Assembly (NCBI RefSeq): GCF_015645445.1
Contig: NZ_JADOGI010000043.1
Coordinates: 1 to 58,378, forward strand
Direction: 5' to 3'
DNA length: 58,378 bases
Source: Nonomuraea cypriaca
GTDB lineage: Bacteria > Actinomycetota > Actinomycetes > Streptosporangiales > Streptosporangiaceae
Shown: positions 36,557-45,513 of the stretch, in pieces
Numbering within the stretch: position 1 is the first letter of the stretch
Layout: each line of letters begins with the position of its first letter
Made by a program: the position numbers and the translations under genes
The notes under the pieces: model-generated
What the model was told of the DNA's origin: nothing
What the model saw: only the letters and a program-made list of their open reading frames with translations
Databases searched by the model: none

Positions 36557-36579
36557 TGTTACATATGGCATCGATAACA
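36557..36579. promoter_or_regulatory. LacI-type operator in the lacI / GH35 divergent region
   Basis: A 23-bp site reading TGTTACAT at its left and GGCATCGATAACA at its right. It is nearly the same as the site at 35416-35437, with one extra base in the left half. It lies 14 bp upstream of the GH35 start and 57 bp upstream of the lacI start, so it could repress both. Confidence 0.85.
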
Positions 36580-36592
36580 TAGGCTCACCGCC

Positions 36593-38431
36593 GTGATCGA
36601 GCTGCCCGCGCCGGACACCCCTCCGGCCCCGACGACGACCACGACCGACGCGACTGAGGCCGGCGCCGTTACGAGCGCGCTCACCTGGCGCGGGCGCCGC
36701 CTGTTCCGGCACGGCGTACCCCATCGCATCCTGTCCGGGGGGCTGCACTATTTCCGCGTCCACCCCGATCTCTGGCGGGACCGGATCCGCCGGCTCGCCG
36801 ACCTCGGGCTCAACACGGTCGACACCTACGTCCCATGGAACTTCCACCAGCCCAGGCAGGACGAGGCGCCACGCTTCGACGGGTGGCGGGACGTCGAGCG
36901 GTTCATCCGCGTGGTGGGCGAGGAGGGTCTCGACGTCGTCGTCAGGCCCGGGCCGTACATCTGCGCGGAGTGGTCGAACGGCGGCCTGCCGAGCTGGCTC
37001 ACCGGCCGCGACGTCATGATCCGCAGCTCCGACCCGGGGTTCACGTCCGCGGTGGGCCGCTGGTTCGACGAACTGGTCCCGCGCATCGCCGCGCTCCAGG
37101 CCGCAGAGGGAGGGCCGGTCGTGGCGGTGCAGGTGGAGAACGAGTTCGGCAGCTTCGGCGACGACCACGCCTACCTGCGCTGGAACCGCGAGGCCCTGAC
37201 CACGCGGGGCATCATGGAGCTGTTGTTCACCGCCGACGGCCCCACCGAGTTGATGCTCGACGGCGGCACCCTGCCCGGCACCTTGACGGCCGTCACCCTG
37301 GGCTCCAAGCCGGACCTGGCCCGCAAGCTCCTCGCGGCGCGGCGGCCCGGCGAACCGTTCGTCGTCGCCGAGTTCTGGAACGGCTGGTTCGACCACTGGG
37401 GCGAGCGGCACCACGTCCGCGAGGTGGAGAGCGTCGTGCGCACCCTCGACGGGATCATCGCCGACGGCGGCAGCGTGAGCGTCTACATGGCCCACGGTGG
37501 GACCAACTTCGGGCTCTGGGCTGGCGCCAACGAGGACCAGGGCCGGTTGCAGCCCACCGTGACCAGCTACGACTCCGACGCGCCGGTCGCCGAGGACGGC
37601 ACGCTCACCGCCAAGTTCTTCGCCGTACGGGAGGTCCTCGGCGCGCGCGGACCGGTGCGGATGCCCGTACGGACGCCGAAACTGCCGCCGGCGCGGGTCC
37701 CGCTCGTCCACCGCGCCGACCTGCTCGCCGGCCTCCGCGCCGTGCCGGCGCCCACCTCGACCGGGCCGCGGCCGGCCTCGTTCGAGCAGCTGGGACTCGA
37801 CGCGGGAATGGTCCTGCACACCGCGCATCCGCGCATCCCGGCGGGGGAGCACCGGCTCGTCCTCACCGACGTACGCGACCAGGCCCTGGTCTTCGCCGAC
37901 GGCACCCTCCTCGGCGGCGCGGACGACTTCTCCGTGTGCGGAACCGGTGCGGTCGTACGCCTGGAGGTCCTGGTCGAGAGCCTCGGCCGGGTGAACTACG
38001 GGCCGGGCATCGGGCGGCACAAGGGCCTGCTGGGTCCCGTACTCGTGGATCGGCGGATCGTGCAGGGCTGGGACAGCACGCCGATCGCGCTGCAGGAATG
38101 GTCGGCCGCGGACCTGGCCCGCGCGGTCGCCGCCGGCTCCGCGACCACGCACGCCGGGTTCGCCGTCGCGACGATCCACGTCGACACGCCCGCGGACACC
38201 TTCCTCGCGCTGCCGGGGTCGAGCCGCGGCCTCGTCTGGGTCAACGGGTTCCTCCTCGGCCGCTACTGGAAGATCGGGCCGCAGGTCACGCTGTACTGCC
38301 CGGCGCCGCTGCTGCGCGCGGGCGAGAACATCGTCACGGTCCTCGAACTGGAACGCCTCGGCGGAACCCTGGAGCTACGCGACCGGCCCGAGCTGGGACC
38401 ACCGGAGGAGTACGTCGAGGAGTTCGACTGA
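36593..38431 (+). CDS. GH35 beta-galactosidase
   Basis: 612 residues from a GTG. GH35 signatures are SGGLHYFRVHPDLWRDRIRR near the N-terminus, PGPYICAEWSNGGLPSWL, the acid/base segment VQVENEFGSFG (E184) and the nucleophile segment VVAEFWNGWFDHWG (E260). C-terminal beta-sandwich domains complete a protein of normal length. There is no signal peptide, so it acts in the cytoplasm on imported galactosides. Divergent from lacI and preceded by an operator. Confidence 0.92.
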   Translation: MIELPAPDTPPAPTTTTTDATEAGAVTSALTWRGRRLFRHGVPHRILSGGLHYFRVHPDLWRDRIRRLADLGLNTVDTYVPWNFHQPRQDEAPRFDGWRDVERFIRVVGEEGLDVVVRPGPYICAEWSNGGLPSWLTGRDVMIRSSDPGFTSAVGRWFDELVPRIAALQAAEGGPVVAVQVENEFGSFGDDHAYLRWNREALTTRGIMELLFTADGPTELMLDGGTLPGTLTAVTLGSKPDLARKLLAARRPGEPFVVAEFWNGWFDHWGERHHVREVESVVRTLDGIIADGGSVSVYMAHGGTNFGLWAGANEDQGRLQPTVTSYDSDAPVAEDGTLTAKFFAVREVLGARGPVRMPVRTPKLPPARVPLVHRADLLAGLRAVPAPTSTGPRPASFEQLGLDAGMVLHTAHPRIPAGEHRLVLTDVRDQALVFADGTLLGGADDFSVCGTGAVVRLEVLVESLGRVNYGPGIGRHKGLLGPVLVDRRIVQGWDSTPIALQEWSAADLARAVAAGSATTHAGFAVATIHVDTPADTFLALPGSSRGLVWVNGFLLGRYWKIGPQVTLYCPAPLLRAGENIVTVLELERLGGTLELRDRPELGPPEEYVEEFD

Positions 38432-38443
38432 CGCACGAGCCCT

Positions 38444-39361
38444 TCACCGGGTGAACAGATCGGCACGTTGGGCGACGAACTCCTCGATCGTCTGGGCCGG
38501 TCGCCCGGTGATCAGCTCGACGGTGCTGGTGGAGCGGTCGTAGCGGTTCTGCCGATGCAGCCGCGCCATGGTGGCGACGTGCTCTTCGGCGTGCGCCCCC
38601 ATCCCGGATCGGGACAGGACCTGGTCCACCCAGGTGTCCAGCGGGACGTCCACGTAGGACACCGGCCGGCGCAGCGCTCGGGAGTACTCCTCGGCGACAC
38701 CGGTCATGTCCTGCGACCGGGGACCGGTCAGCTCGTGCACCTTGCCGACGTGCGGCCGCGGATCCCGCAACACCGTGGCGACGACCTCGGCGACGTCAAC
38801 GGCCGCGACCGGTGACGTACGGCCGGTGCCGAACGGCAACCTGATGGTCCCGCTGCCGGCGATCGATCGCGCGGCCAGCGTCGTGAACAACGGGTTGTCC
38901 AGGAAAATGGTCGGGCGAATGTGCACGACCGGTAGCCCGGACCAGTCGAGCACCTGCTCGGACAACCAGTGCAGGCGCTGCTGGTGCGACTCCTCGGTGC
39001 TCAGCGCGCTCATCTGCGACACGGTCATCTGGGACATGCCGACCAGAGCCTCGAGCTCGCCGATCTCGCGCGCCACGCTCGCGACCGTGGCGGCGGCCTC
39101 CAGATAGGAGGGTGACACGCTCATGCTGAAGAACATCCGGCCGGCGCCGGCCAAGGCCCGCGCCACGTCGGAAGGACGCGTGAGATCGCCGACGACCACC
39201 TGCGCCCCCATCGCCCGCAGCTCCCCGGCGCGGTCGTCATCGTGGTGCACCATCGCCCGTACGGCGAGACCACGCGCAAGCAGCAGCTCGACGACGGTAC
39301 GACTCACGCCTCCGACACCGCCGCCGGCCCCGGTCACCAACACGAGACCGTCCTCCGCCAC
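38444..39361 (-). CDS. NmrA-like NAD(P)-binding oxidoreductase
   Basis: 305 residues. Rossmann start LVLVTGAGGGVGGVSRTVVE with the GxxGxxG-like glycines, then VQVVVGDLTRPSDVARAL-type order typical of NmrA/atypical SDR proteins. It lacks the classical Tyr-x-x-x-Lys pair, as NmrA members often do. The substrate is unknown. It is convergent with the GH35 gene 12 bp away and unlinked to the sugar locus by function. Confidence 0.82.
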   Translation of the reverse strand: MAEDGLVLVTGAGGGVGGVSRTVVELLLARGLAVRAMVHHDDDRAGELRAMGAQVVVGDLTRPSDVARALAGAGRMFFSMSVSPSYLEAAATVASVAREIGELEALVGMSQMTVSQMSALSTEESHQQRLHWLSEQVLDWSGLPVVHIRPTIFLDNPLFTTLAARSIAGSGTIRLPFGTGRTSPVAAVDVAEVVATVLRDPRPHVGKVHELTGPRSQDMTGVAEEYSRALRRPVSYVDVPLDTWVDQVLSRSGMGAHAEEHVATMARLHRQNRYDRSTSTVELITGRPAQTIEEFVAQRADLFTR

Positions 39362-39420
39362 AGCCCACCCCCTAGCTCTGACCAGGATAAACGCCCTTGG
39401 CGCCCGAGATGCCTCGGGAT

Positions 39421-39437
39421 GTGCTACGTCGTAGCAC
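39421..39437. promoter_or_regulatory. Palindromic operator of the toxin-antitoxin pair
   Basis: GTGCTACGTCGTAGCAC is a 17-nt perfect odd-centred palindrome lying 31 bp upstream of the antitoxin start. Antitoxins of this type usually bind such sites to repress their own operon. Confidence 0.65.
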
Positions 39438-39468
39438 CCTATGGCACAGCACGCGGTAAGCTTCAGGT

Positions 39469-39789
39469 GTGAGCACTCCTGAGCCTGACCGCTCCCATGA
39501 GATCTCTCAACGCGACCTGCGTAACCGGTCGGCGGAGATCATGGATGGCCTGGAACGCGGGGAGCGGTACGCCGTCACCCGTAACGGCCATCACATCGGT
39601 GACCTGGTCCCTCTTCGCCGTCGGCGCCGTGCTGTCTCGCGCGCGGAGTTCGCGGCTGTATCGCGCGGCATGCCCCGACTGGACGACCGTAGATATCGCG
39701 AGGACATGGACCGCCACGTCAACGACGATCTCTACGACCCTTACGATCGTGCGTACGGCAGACGCGAATTCGGGGCGGACGAGGGATGA
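39469..39789 (+). CDS. vapB: Phd/YefM-type antitoxin
   Basis: 106 residues from the GTG at 39469. The N-terminus ISQRDLRNRSAEIMDGLERG continuing as ERYAVTRNGHHIGDLVPL matches the Phd/YefM DNA-binding domain. The C-terminal acidic tail (DDRRYREDMDRHVNDDLYDP) is of the kind that wraps the toxin. The stop overlaps the toxin ATG. It neutralises the toxin and probably binds the palindrome upstream. Confidence 0.85.
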   Translation: MSTPEPDRSHEISQRDLRNRSAEIMDGLERGERYAVTRNGHHIGDLVPLRRRRRAVSRAEFAAVSRGMPRLDDRRYREDMDRHVNDDLYDPYDRAYGRREFGADEG

Positions 39790-40196
39790 CCCACGCCCTG
39801 GGGCTGCTCGACACCGACATCCTGATCCTGCGCGCCGGCATCGATCCCGACGAGCTCCCGGACGAGATGATGATCAGTGCCATCACCACCGCGGAACTTT
39901 CGGTCGGCGTCCTGGTGGCGGCAGGGCCGCAGGAACTCGCCCAGCGAATGAAGATCCTGCAGACCGCCGAAGCCGAGTTCGACCCACTCCCCTTCGACGA
40001 CACCGCGGCCCGCGAATACGGCCAGTTGTGGACGGCCGTCATCGCCTCAGGTCGTAAGCCACGCCCCCGCACCGCGGATCTGATGATCGCCTGTGTGGCG
40101 ATCGCGAACCGGCTCCCTCTGTACACCTGCAATCCCAGGGATTTCAAGGGCCTGGACAACCTGGTCACGGTGGTTCCGGTCACTCGCCCTCAGTGA
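39786..40196 (+). CDS. vapC: PIN-domain ribonuclease toxin (VapC-like)
   Basis: 136 residues with the PIN-domain acidic residues in order: D9 (GLLDTDILI), E37 (ITTAELSVG), D98 (TADLMIA) and D119 (CNPRDF). This marks a VapC-type ribonuclease that cuts RNA when free of antitoxin. Full length, and coupled to the antitoxin by ATGA. Confidence 0.9.
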   Translation: MTHALGLLDTDILILRAGIDPDELPDEMMISAITTAELSVGVLVAAGPQELAQRMKILQTAEAEFDPLPFDDTAAREYGQLWTAVIASGRKPRPRTADLMIACVAIANRLPLYTCNPRDFKGLDNLVTVVPVTRPQ

Positions 40197-40304
40197 ATGA
40201 CGCCAGAGGCTCCCGATCACGGGGAGTGGCCTTTGACCTGCGGTGAAGCCTAGAAGCTACCTATAACCTACCATAGGGGCATATATAGGACTTTTAGGAC
40301 ATTC

Positions 40305-42125
40305 ATGGACTGGCGGCACGAGTGGCTCACGTCATTCACCTCGACCGCGGAGGACTCCGGCGTCATCGTCCTCGGCGGTGCTCTGGCGATCCTGCTGCTG
40401 ACGCGCTACACCCGGTGGGGGCGGCAGTTCCGGCGGCTGGCGTTCCCGTATTTCCGGCCTGGCCGCACCTGGGCGAGTTGGCGGCTGCTCGTGACCCTGC
40501 TGCTGCTGTTCTGGCTGACGGTTCTCGGGGTGCGTCTCGAGGTGCTCCTGTCGTACGCGACCAATGGCCTGTTCACGTCGTTGCAGGCGATGAACGCGAG
40601 CATGTTCTGGTTCCACGTCATCGTGATCGCGGTCCTGGCGGCGATCTATGTCTCCAGCAGCCAACTCGCCTATCTCATCACCCAGCGGCTGACCATTCAC
40701 TGGCGAACCGGGCTCAACGCCCACGCGCTCGCCGACTGGCTGGACGGATGCGCCTACCATCGGGGCAGGTTCGTCAAAGCTCCCATCGACAATCCTGATC
40801 AGCGCATCGAGCAGGACATCGCGCTGTTCACGGAACAGTCCTACACCCTCTCGCTCGACGCGGTCGCCGCCGCCTTGCGACTGGTGTCGTTCACCGCCGT
40901 CCTCTGGTCACTGTCCGGGGCGATGACGATCTTCGGGCACCAGGTGCCCAGAGCGATGGTCTTCCTCGCCTACGCCTACGTGATCGCGGCGTCGTTCATG
41001 GCCTTCAGGATCGGCCGCCCACTGATCCCGCTCAGCTTTCTGCAGGAGAGGCTGTCCGCCTCGTACCGCTACGCCTTGATGCGCCTGATGGACAATTCCG
41101 AGAACGTCGCGTTCTACGGCGGCGAGGAGGTGGAACGGACGGCACTGTCCGCCAGGTTCTCCGCCGCCATCGCCAACACGTGGGCCTATGCCAAGCGGTC
41201 GCTGAAACTCCAGATGTTCAACGGCGCGGTGTCGCAGGCCTCGGTGGTGTTTCCGTACATCATTCAGGCGCCGCGCTTCTTCAACAGAACGATCTCGCTC
41301 GGCGACGTCACCCAGACCGCCGACGCCTTCGGCCAGGTGCATGACGCGCTGTCCTTCTTCAGGAACTCCTATGGACAGTTCGCCGCCTACCGGGCGACGC
41401 TGGACCGGCTGACTGCGCTGATGGACGCCAACAGGGAGTCGCGCGCCCTGTCGGGTCCCGCCCTCACCCACCGGCCCGACGCGCTGGAGATCGAAGACCT
41501 GCGGGTATGGCGTCCCAACAGCCAACCGCTGATCGAAGGCCTGACGTTGAGCCTGAGCCCGGGGCAGGCGCTGCTCGTCAGGGGGCCGTCGGGAAGCGGC
41601 AAGACCACGTTGCTCCGCAGCCTGGCGAGCCTGTGGCCACACGCCCACGGCATCGTCCGCCGCCCACTGGGGACCCACACGTTGTTCCTGTCGCAGCAGC
41701 CGTACCTGCCGCTGGGAAGCCTGCGCACCGCGCTGGCCTACCCCGAACCCGGACACCTGATCAGTGAGGAACAGGCACGCGAGGCGTTGCGCGGGGTCCA
41801 ACTCGGCCACCTGGAGGACAGCCTCGACGACGAGGCTCACTGGGCGCGCACGCTGTCGCCGGGCGAGCAGCAACGGCTCGGGTTCGCCAGAATCCTGCTG
41901 ACCCGGCCCAGCCTGGCCTTCCTCGACGAAGCGACGTCCGCCGTCGACGAGGGGCTCGAACACGCGCTGTACGGGCTGATCCGCGAGCACCTACCGCGGT
42001 GCATGCTCGTCAGCGTCGGCCATCGCAGCACCCTGCACGCCTTCCACACCCACCACCTCCACCTGCTCGGCGCCGGCCGCTGGAACATCGCCACGGCCGC
42101 GAATAACCCCCTGCTGGAGACCTGA
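40305..42125 (+). CDS. SbmA/BacA-like ABC transporter (fused)
   Basis: 606 residues. The N-terminal half has about six membrane segments of the SbmA/BacA (ABC-D) fold (RRLAFPYFRPGRTWASWRLL; LTIHWRTGLNAHALADWLDG). The C-terminal ATPase has Walker A GPSGSGKTTLL (about 427-437), signature LSPGEQQRLGFARI (about 514) and Walker B LAFLDEATSAVDE (about 540). Mycobacterial relatives (Rv1819c) import cobalamin and hydrophilic compounds. The 108-bp leader is more AT-rich and includes CCTAT/ATAGG inverted pieces. Confidence 0.88.
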   Translation: MDWRHEWLTSFTSTAEDSGVIVLGGALAILLLTRYTRWGRQFRRLAFPYFRPGRTWASWRLLVTLLLLFWLTVLGVRLEVLLSYATNGLFTSLQAMNASMFWFHVIVIAVLAAIYVSSSQLAYLITQRLTIHWRTGLNAHALADWLDGCAYHRGRFVKAPIDNPDQRIEQDIALFTEQSYTLSLDAVAAALRLVSFTAVLWSLSGAMTIFGHQVPRAMVFLAYAYVIAASFMAFRIGRPLIPLSFLQERLSASYRYALMRLMDNSENVAFYGGEEVERTALSARFSAAIANTWAYAKRSLKLQMFNGAVSQASVVFPYIIQAPRFFNRTISLGDVTQTADAFGQVHDALSFFRNSYGQFAAYRATLDRLTALMDANRESRALSGPALTHRPDALEIEDLRVWRPNSQPLIEGLTLSLSPGQALLVRGPSGSGKTTLLRSLASLWPHAHGIVRRPLGTHTLFLSQQPYLPLGSLRTALAYPEPGHLISEEQAREALRGVQLGHLEDSLDDEAHWARTLSPGEQQRLGFARILLTRPSLAFLDEATSAVDEGLEHALYGLIREHLPRCMLVSVGHRSTLHAFHTHHLHLLGAGRWNIATAANNPLLET

Positions 42126-42779
42126 CAAGCGGAACCGTCGCCAGACCCAAGAGACGCCGGCGGCGCTTCCGCGTACCCAACCGCCGCCTCGATACGAGCA
42201 CTCCCGGCGTCGGACACACAGCCGCGTGGCCGCTGATGCGGGACCTCGACGCCGCTTCCGCACCGGAGCGGCCGAACGCGGGCCACGCGTCGTCCACACC
42301 CGCGACCGACACCCAGGCTCGCCGGGCGGTCTCCCGGACCTCCCACCGCATGGCTACGACGGTGGCTGTTCGTAGAAGACGCTGGCGATCTGCTCGGCGA
42401 TCTCGTGCGGGTGGCTTGGAAGGGCGGACGGCTTGTCGATCACTTTCACGTGGGTCTGAGCAGCAGGCTTGGGTGGCCGCCATGCGGTTGAGTGAGTCCG
42501 CGTTGTTGTACCGGTTGCTGTACAGCACACCTCAGCCCGCGGAGCCGGTGGCAACGCATTGGATCAAGACACCGAAGAGCCCCTGAGACGGCGTGCCTGT
42601 CCGGGGACTTTTCGCTGATGCGGGTTACCTGTCCTCAGCCGTTGCGCTCCGTTCCTGCCGGTACCGCCATTGGTGCACTGGTCCATATCGATGAGCGACG
42701 GGGAACCGATCACGCGCGTCCGTTCGAGTGGCTCCCAAGGTGGCTCCCACCGCCCGGGAGGACTGACTCGCGCACTTGC
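42126..42779. other. 654 bp without a supported gene
   Basis: No frame here reads as a typical protein. A minus-strand frame ending at 42354 encodes KVIDKPSALPSHPHEIAEQI and then ASVFYEQPPS, which looks like the end of a decayed gene, but I cannot name it. Base composition is more even than in the flanking genes. The stretch probably records lost mobile or accessory DNA. Confidence 0.4.
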
Positions 42780-43433
42780 ATGATTGCTACGTTGATTTAT
42801 ATGGGCGACGGGACAAGATCACTGAACCTGACGGATATAACTACGACATTAGACATGGTGCTCGTTGCACTCGGAGCTGCGGACATCGACACGGCGTATC
42901 GCGTGTGTGGTACAAGCGCCGCACTCCTGCAAGGCGTCCCACTCCCTGCTGGGGACATCGACATCTTGCTCGCTAGCCGAGAAGACGTAAACACGTTCGC
43001 CGCAGCACTCTCATCGTTCCCCTGCCTATATACCGCCTCATGGCTCCCCGAATCTTCGCAATACTTCACCAGGTTCGAGGTGAATGGGGTCGAACTGGAG
43101 CTCAGCACCGTCGAGAGGCAAGTCGATTCGGACGGGGTGGAATGTGCGGGCAGCGGGCCATGGCAGCATTACGTCCTGGTCACCTGCGGCTCTCACCAGG
43201 TGCCGGTAGTCCGGCTGGAACTCCGGTTGGTTTCGGAGCTCCTGCGAGACCGGGCTGATCGATATGACCCGCTCCTCGACTACATGGCCACGCACGGGTT
43301 CGATTCTGATCTGTTGCAACGGGCGATGAATGCCCGCCGCATTCCTGCGCACCGCCAGCGGCTAGTTCAAGACCGCCTCGCGCGGTCCTCCCTCGGTACC
43401 CCTTCCCTGCCTCTTACTCCTCCCCCTACATGA
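42780..43433 (+). CDS. Nucleotidyltransferase-like protein
   Basis: 217 residues from the ATG at 42780, or 210 from 42801. The segment VCGTSAALLQGVPLPAGDID continuing as ILL has the G-(S/T)-x(8-12)-D-x-D plan of the nucleotidyltransferase superfamily (as in AbiEii-like and aminoglycoside-adenylyltransferase-like proteins). Helical C-terminal part. GC content and codon use are lower than in the neighbours, which suggests acquisition by transfer. A substrate cannot be named, and the match is to the fold only. Confidence 0.6.
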   Translation: MIATLIYMGDGTRSLNLTDITTTLDMVLVALGAADIDTAYRVCGTSAALLQGVPLPAGDIDILLASREDVNTFAAALSSFPCLYTASWLPESSQYFTRFEVNGVELELSTVERQVDSDGVECAGSGPWQHYVLVTCGSHQVPVVRLELRLVSELLRDRADRYDPLLDYMATHGFDSDLLQRAMNARRIPAHRQRLVQDRLARSSLGTPSLPLTPPPT

Positions 43434-43573
43434 TCTCTCGTCTGCCTCGTCCACCCGGAGAGCAAGCGGGCCAAGAATGGAGCTCCCCACCTGAAGAACA
43501 ATCTTGGCCCCGGCCCTTGGTCTGTTTGGGTCTGCCTGGACGTGACGGGCGGGAAGATCGGCCGCGCACGTCG

Positions 43574-43900
43574 TCATTGGTTCTGCCCCTCCCCTTCTGC
43601 GCGCTCTTTTAGGTAATTTTCGTACAGCCGCTCTGCGTGCGGTATGGCCTCCTCATACCAGCGGTTAGGGTCGCGAGGGCTCGCCTTGATCTTGTCTGCG
43701 GCAACAAGGACGATGGCGTCGCGTCTTGGGTCGAAGACGAACAGCAGTCGAAGCGCGCTACGTCCGGTGGACCGGGGGCGCAGTTCCTTCAGGTTAGCGA
43801 TACACGAGCCGTTCACCTTGCCCACGAGTGGCCTACCCAGCGCTGGACCGTTCTCCGCGAGCCGTGTACTCGATTTCCCGCCTGCGGCTATCACCCACCG
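43574..43900 (-). pseudogene. RelE/HigB-type toxin remnant
   Basis: The C-terminal two thirds match RelE/HigB-like addiction toxins: LAENGPALGRPLVGKVNGSC, NLKELRPRSTGRSALRLLFV, FDPRRDAIVLVAADK and WYEEAIPHAERLYENYL. The expected N-terminal strand and helices are not recognisable in this frame or either neighbour, and no HigA-like antitoxin follows. The gene appears to have lost its start, so it is likely inactive. Confidence 0.6.
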
Positions 43901-44194
43901 GCCGGAGCCGTCTTTCAGGTGACGGCGCAGTTGCCCCCAGTTCCAGCCGTGTCTGGTGTGGTGGCGTGACGACGAGCGTCGGCGCCGACAAGCAGGACGA
44001 CCTGAGTGATGCGGGAGCCCAGCCCATGGGGACCGCGCTACCCGAGGCATCCAAGCGGGCGTACCGAGTAGCGCATATGAGGTTGATCGCCTAGCGCAGA
44101 TTCGAGATCCGGCTTTCCGGAGCCGACTTCAGGTGGATGGTCCTAGGCCGAATGTCGTATTTCTGCTGGTGCGATAGACGGGGATGATGCCCCC

Positions 44195-44632
44195 ATGACG
44201 CGTTCCTCTTTCGATCTCGATGCATTTCTCGCTCAGCCCCTCACTGCCCGCATCGCGACCAGCGGACCGACTGTGCGTCCGGTGTGGTACCTGTGGGAGG
44301 AAGGAGCCTTCTGGATCTTGACGGGGCCATGGACGAAGCTCTTCCGGCGGATCCGCAGAGACCCTCACGTCGCTCTTGCGGTGGACGACTGCGATCTGAG
44401 CACGGGTCTTGTCCGTCAGGTCATCGTGAGCGGACGAGGTGTACTCGTTCCATTCGATGTGCCACGCGGTCGGCGCAAGCTGGCTCGATACCTGGGCGAA
44501 GATGAGTCCTGTTGGGACCCCCGTTTTGTGCGTTATCTACATGATGATCCTGGACAACGCGGCACGGCGTGGCTGAAACTGACGCCCACGTCTCTAACGG
44601 CCAAAGACCTGAGCTACCGCACAGCCCTTTAG
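44195..44632 (+). CDS. PPOX-class FMN-binding oxidoreductase-like protein
   Basis: 145 residues. The split-barrel signature is visible in LTARIATSGPTVRPVWYLWE, followed by FWILTGPWTKLFRRIRRDPH and VALAVDD. These match the pyridoxamine-5'-phosphate oxidase-like superfamily, which binds FMN or F420. The ligand cannot be determined here. Intact in length and isolated between two decayed genes. Confidence 0.8.
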   Translation: MTRSSFDLDAFLAQPLTARIATSGPTVRPVWYLWEEGAFWILTGPWTKLFRRIRRDPHVALAVDDCDLSTGLVRQVIVSGRGVLVPFDVPRGRRKLARYLGEDESCWDPRFVRYLHDDPGQRGTAWLKLTPTSLTAKDLSYRTAL

Positions 44633-44667
44633 TGCGCGCTTGAGAAGATCGTTCATGCTCGGTGGGC

Positions 44668-45011
44668 TCGCAGAACATCAGCGTGACCATCGGCGACTTC
44701 GCCACCACCAGGGTGGGTCACGCCTTCGCCCTCGCCTACCTGTTGCGCAACACCATCACGAACCTGACCACAGTCTCACTTGAGCTTGGCACAGAGTGGC
44801 GTCGCAGATCGCCGTCTCCCATCACTACTGGGTAGTGGACGGCCGGCTTGAGACCCGTTCATCGCCGCACCGCTACGTATGGCCGTCCGAGCTCGACCTG
44901 ATGGCAAGGATCGCCGGAATGACCTTGCGCGAACGATGGGCCGGTTGGAAGCGCGAGTCTTACACCAGCGACAGTAGGAACCACGTCTCGGTTTGGCAGA
45001 AGACGTCGTAA
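44668..45011 (+). pseudogene. SAM-dependent methyltransferase remnant
   Basis: Two parts of one class I methyltransferase lie in different frames. The first (from about 44683) reads IGDFATTRVGHAFALAYLLR then NTITNLTT. The second (44796-45011) reads VSHHYWVVDGRLETRSSPHR, then YVWPSELDLMARIAGM and the C-terminal HVSVW. About 50 residues between the parts, and the N-terminal SAM-binding glycine loop, are missing. The gene is thus inactivated by deletions. It was probably a free-standing regulator or tailoring enzyme. Confidence 0.75.
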
Positions 45012-45208
45012 CAGCCACTAGCAAGGCGCGTGAGCTGGCCCGGCTGGCACACCAACAGTCAGCGCCTTTCTGTCACGCCCCGCACCGCACCAAGCCACGA
45101 TGACCATCCGCCAGCCGGATGCCACGGCACCTCGACCGTGATCAAGCCTTCTCAAACACGCACTCAGTGAACAAAGGGCGTTGCTACAGCCGGCCTCTAG
45201 AAATGATT

Positions 45209-45240
45209 CAGGGAGTCCCTTGCGATCAAGGAACTCCCTG
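45209..45240 (-). terminator. Terminator of tRNA-Arg
   Basis: Arms CAGGGAGTCCCTT (45209-45221) and AAGGAACTCCCTG (45228-45240) pair with one G-T mismatch around a 6-nt loop. It lies 12 bp beyond the 3' end of the tRNA gene on the same strand and fits a terminator. Confidence 0.8.
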
Positions 45241-45251
45241 GTCAGACGATG

Positions 45252-45324
45252 CGCGGCCGACAGGAGTCGAACCCGTAACCTTCTGATCCGTAGTCAGATG
45301 CTCTATCCATTGAGCTACGGCCGC
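45252..45324 (-). tRNA. tRNA-Arg (anticodon ACG)
   Basis: The minus strand folds as a full tRNA of 73 nt: acceptor GCGGCCG/CGGCCGC, D-arm GCTC/GAGC, anticodon stem TCTGA/TCAGA with loop CTACGGA (anticodon ACG), and T-arm ACGGG-TTCGACT-CCTGT. The CCA end is not encoded. The gene faces away from the integrase, which starts 190 bp beyond its 5' end. Confidence 0.95.
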
Positions 45325-45430
45325 ATTGAATCGCTGCCCTGACCAGCCGGTCTTGGCAACGGGAACCAGACTACCAGAGTCGTACGGTGCTTTTAGCCCG
45401 TCTGATCGCAGGTCCCGGGTTGCTGCGCTG

Positions 45431-45470
45431 GCACAAGATGAAGCAGAATGAAGCAGCGCGGTACAAGGCG
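45431..45470 (-). repeat. Four 10-bp-phased TGYWYC units before the integrase
   Basis: On the minus strand, TGTACC (45461-45466), TGCTTC (45451-45456), TGCTTC (45441-45446) and TGTGCC (45431-45436) follow each other at exactly 10-bp steps. The array ends 44 bp upstream of the integrase start. The same units form the larger array at 48241-48400 and those near 53100 and 57740. Confidence 0.88.
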
Positions 45471-45513
45471 AATGTGTGCGCGCCGAAGCTCCAGCAGCGA
45501 AGGGTTCTGACGC

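Noticed and set aside
36545..38179. 544-residue minus-strand reading frame opposite GH35
   Set aside because: Antisense shadow; the plus strand has GH35 catalytic motifs and an operator in front.
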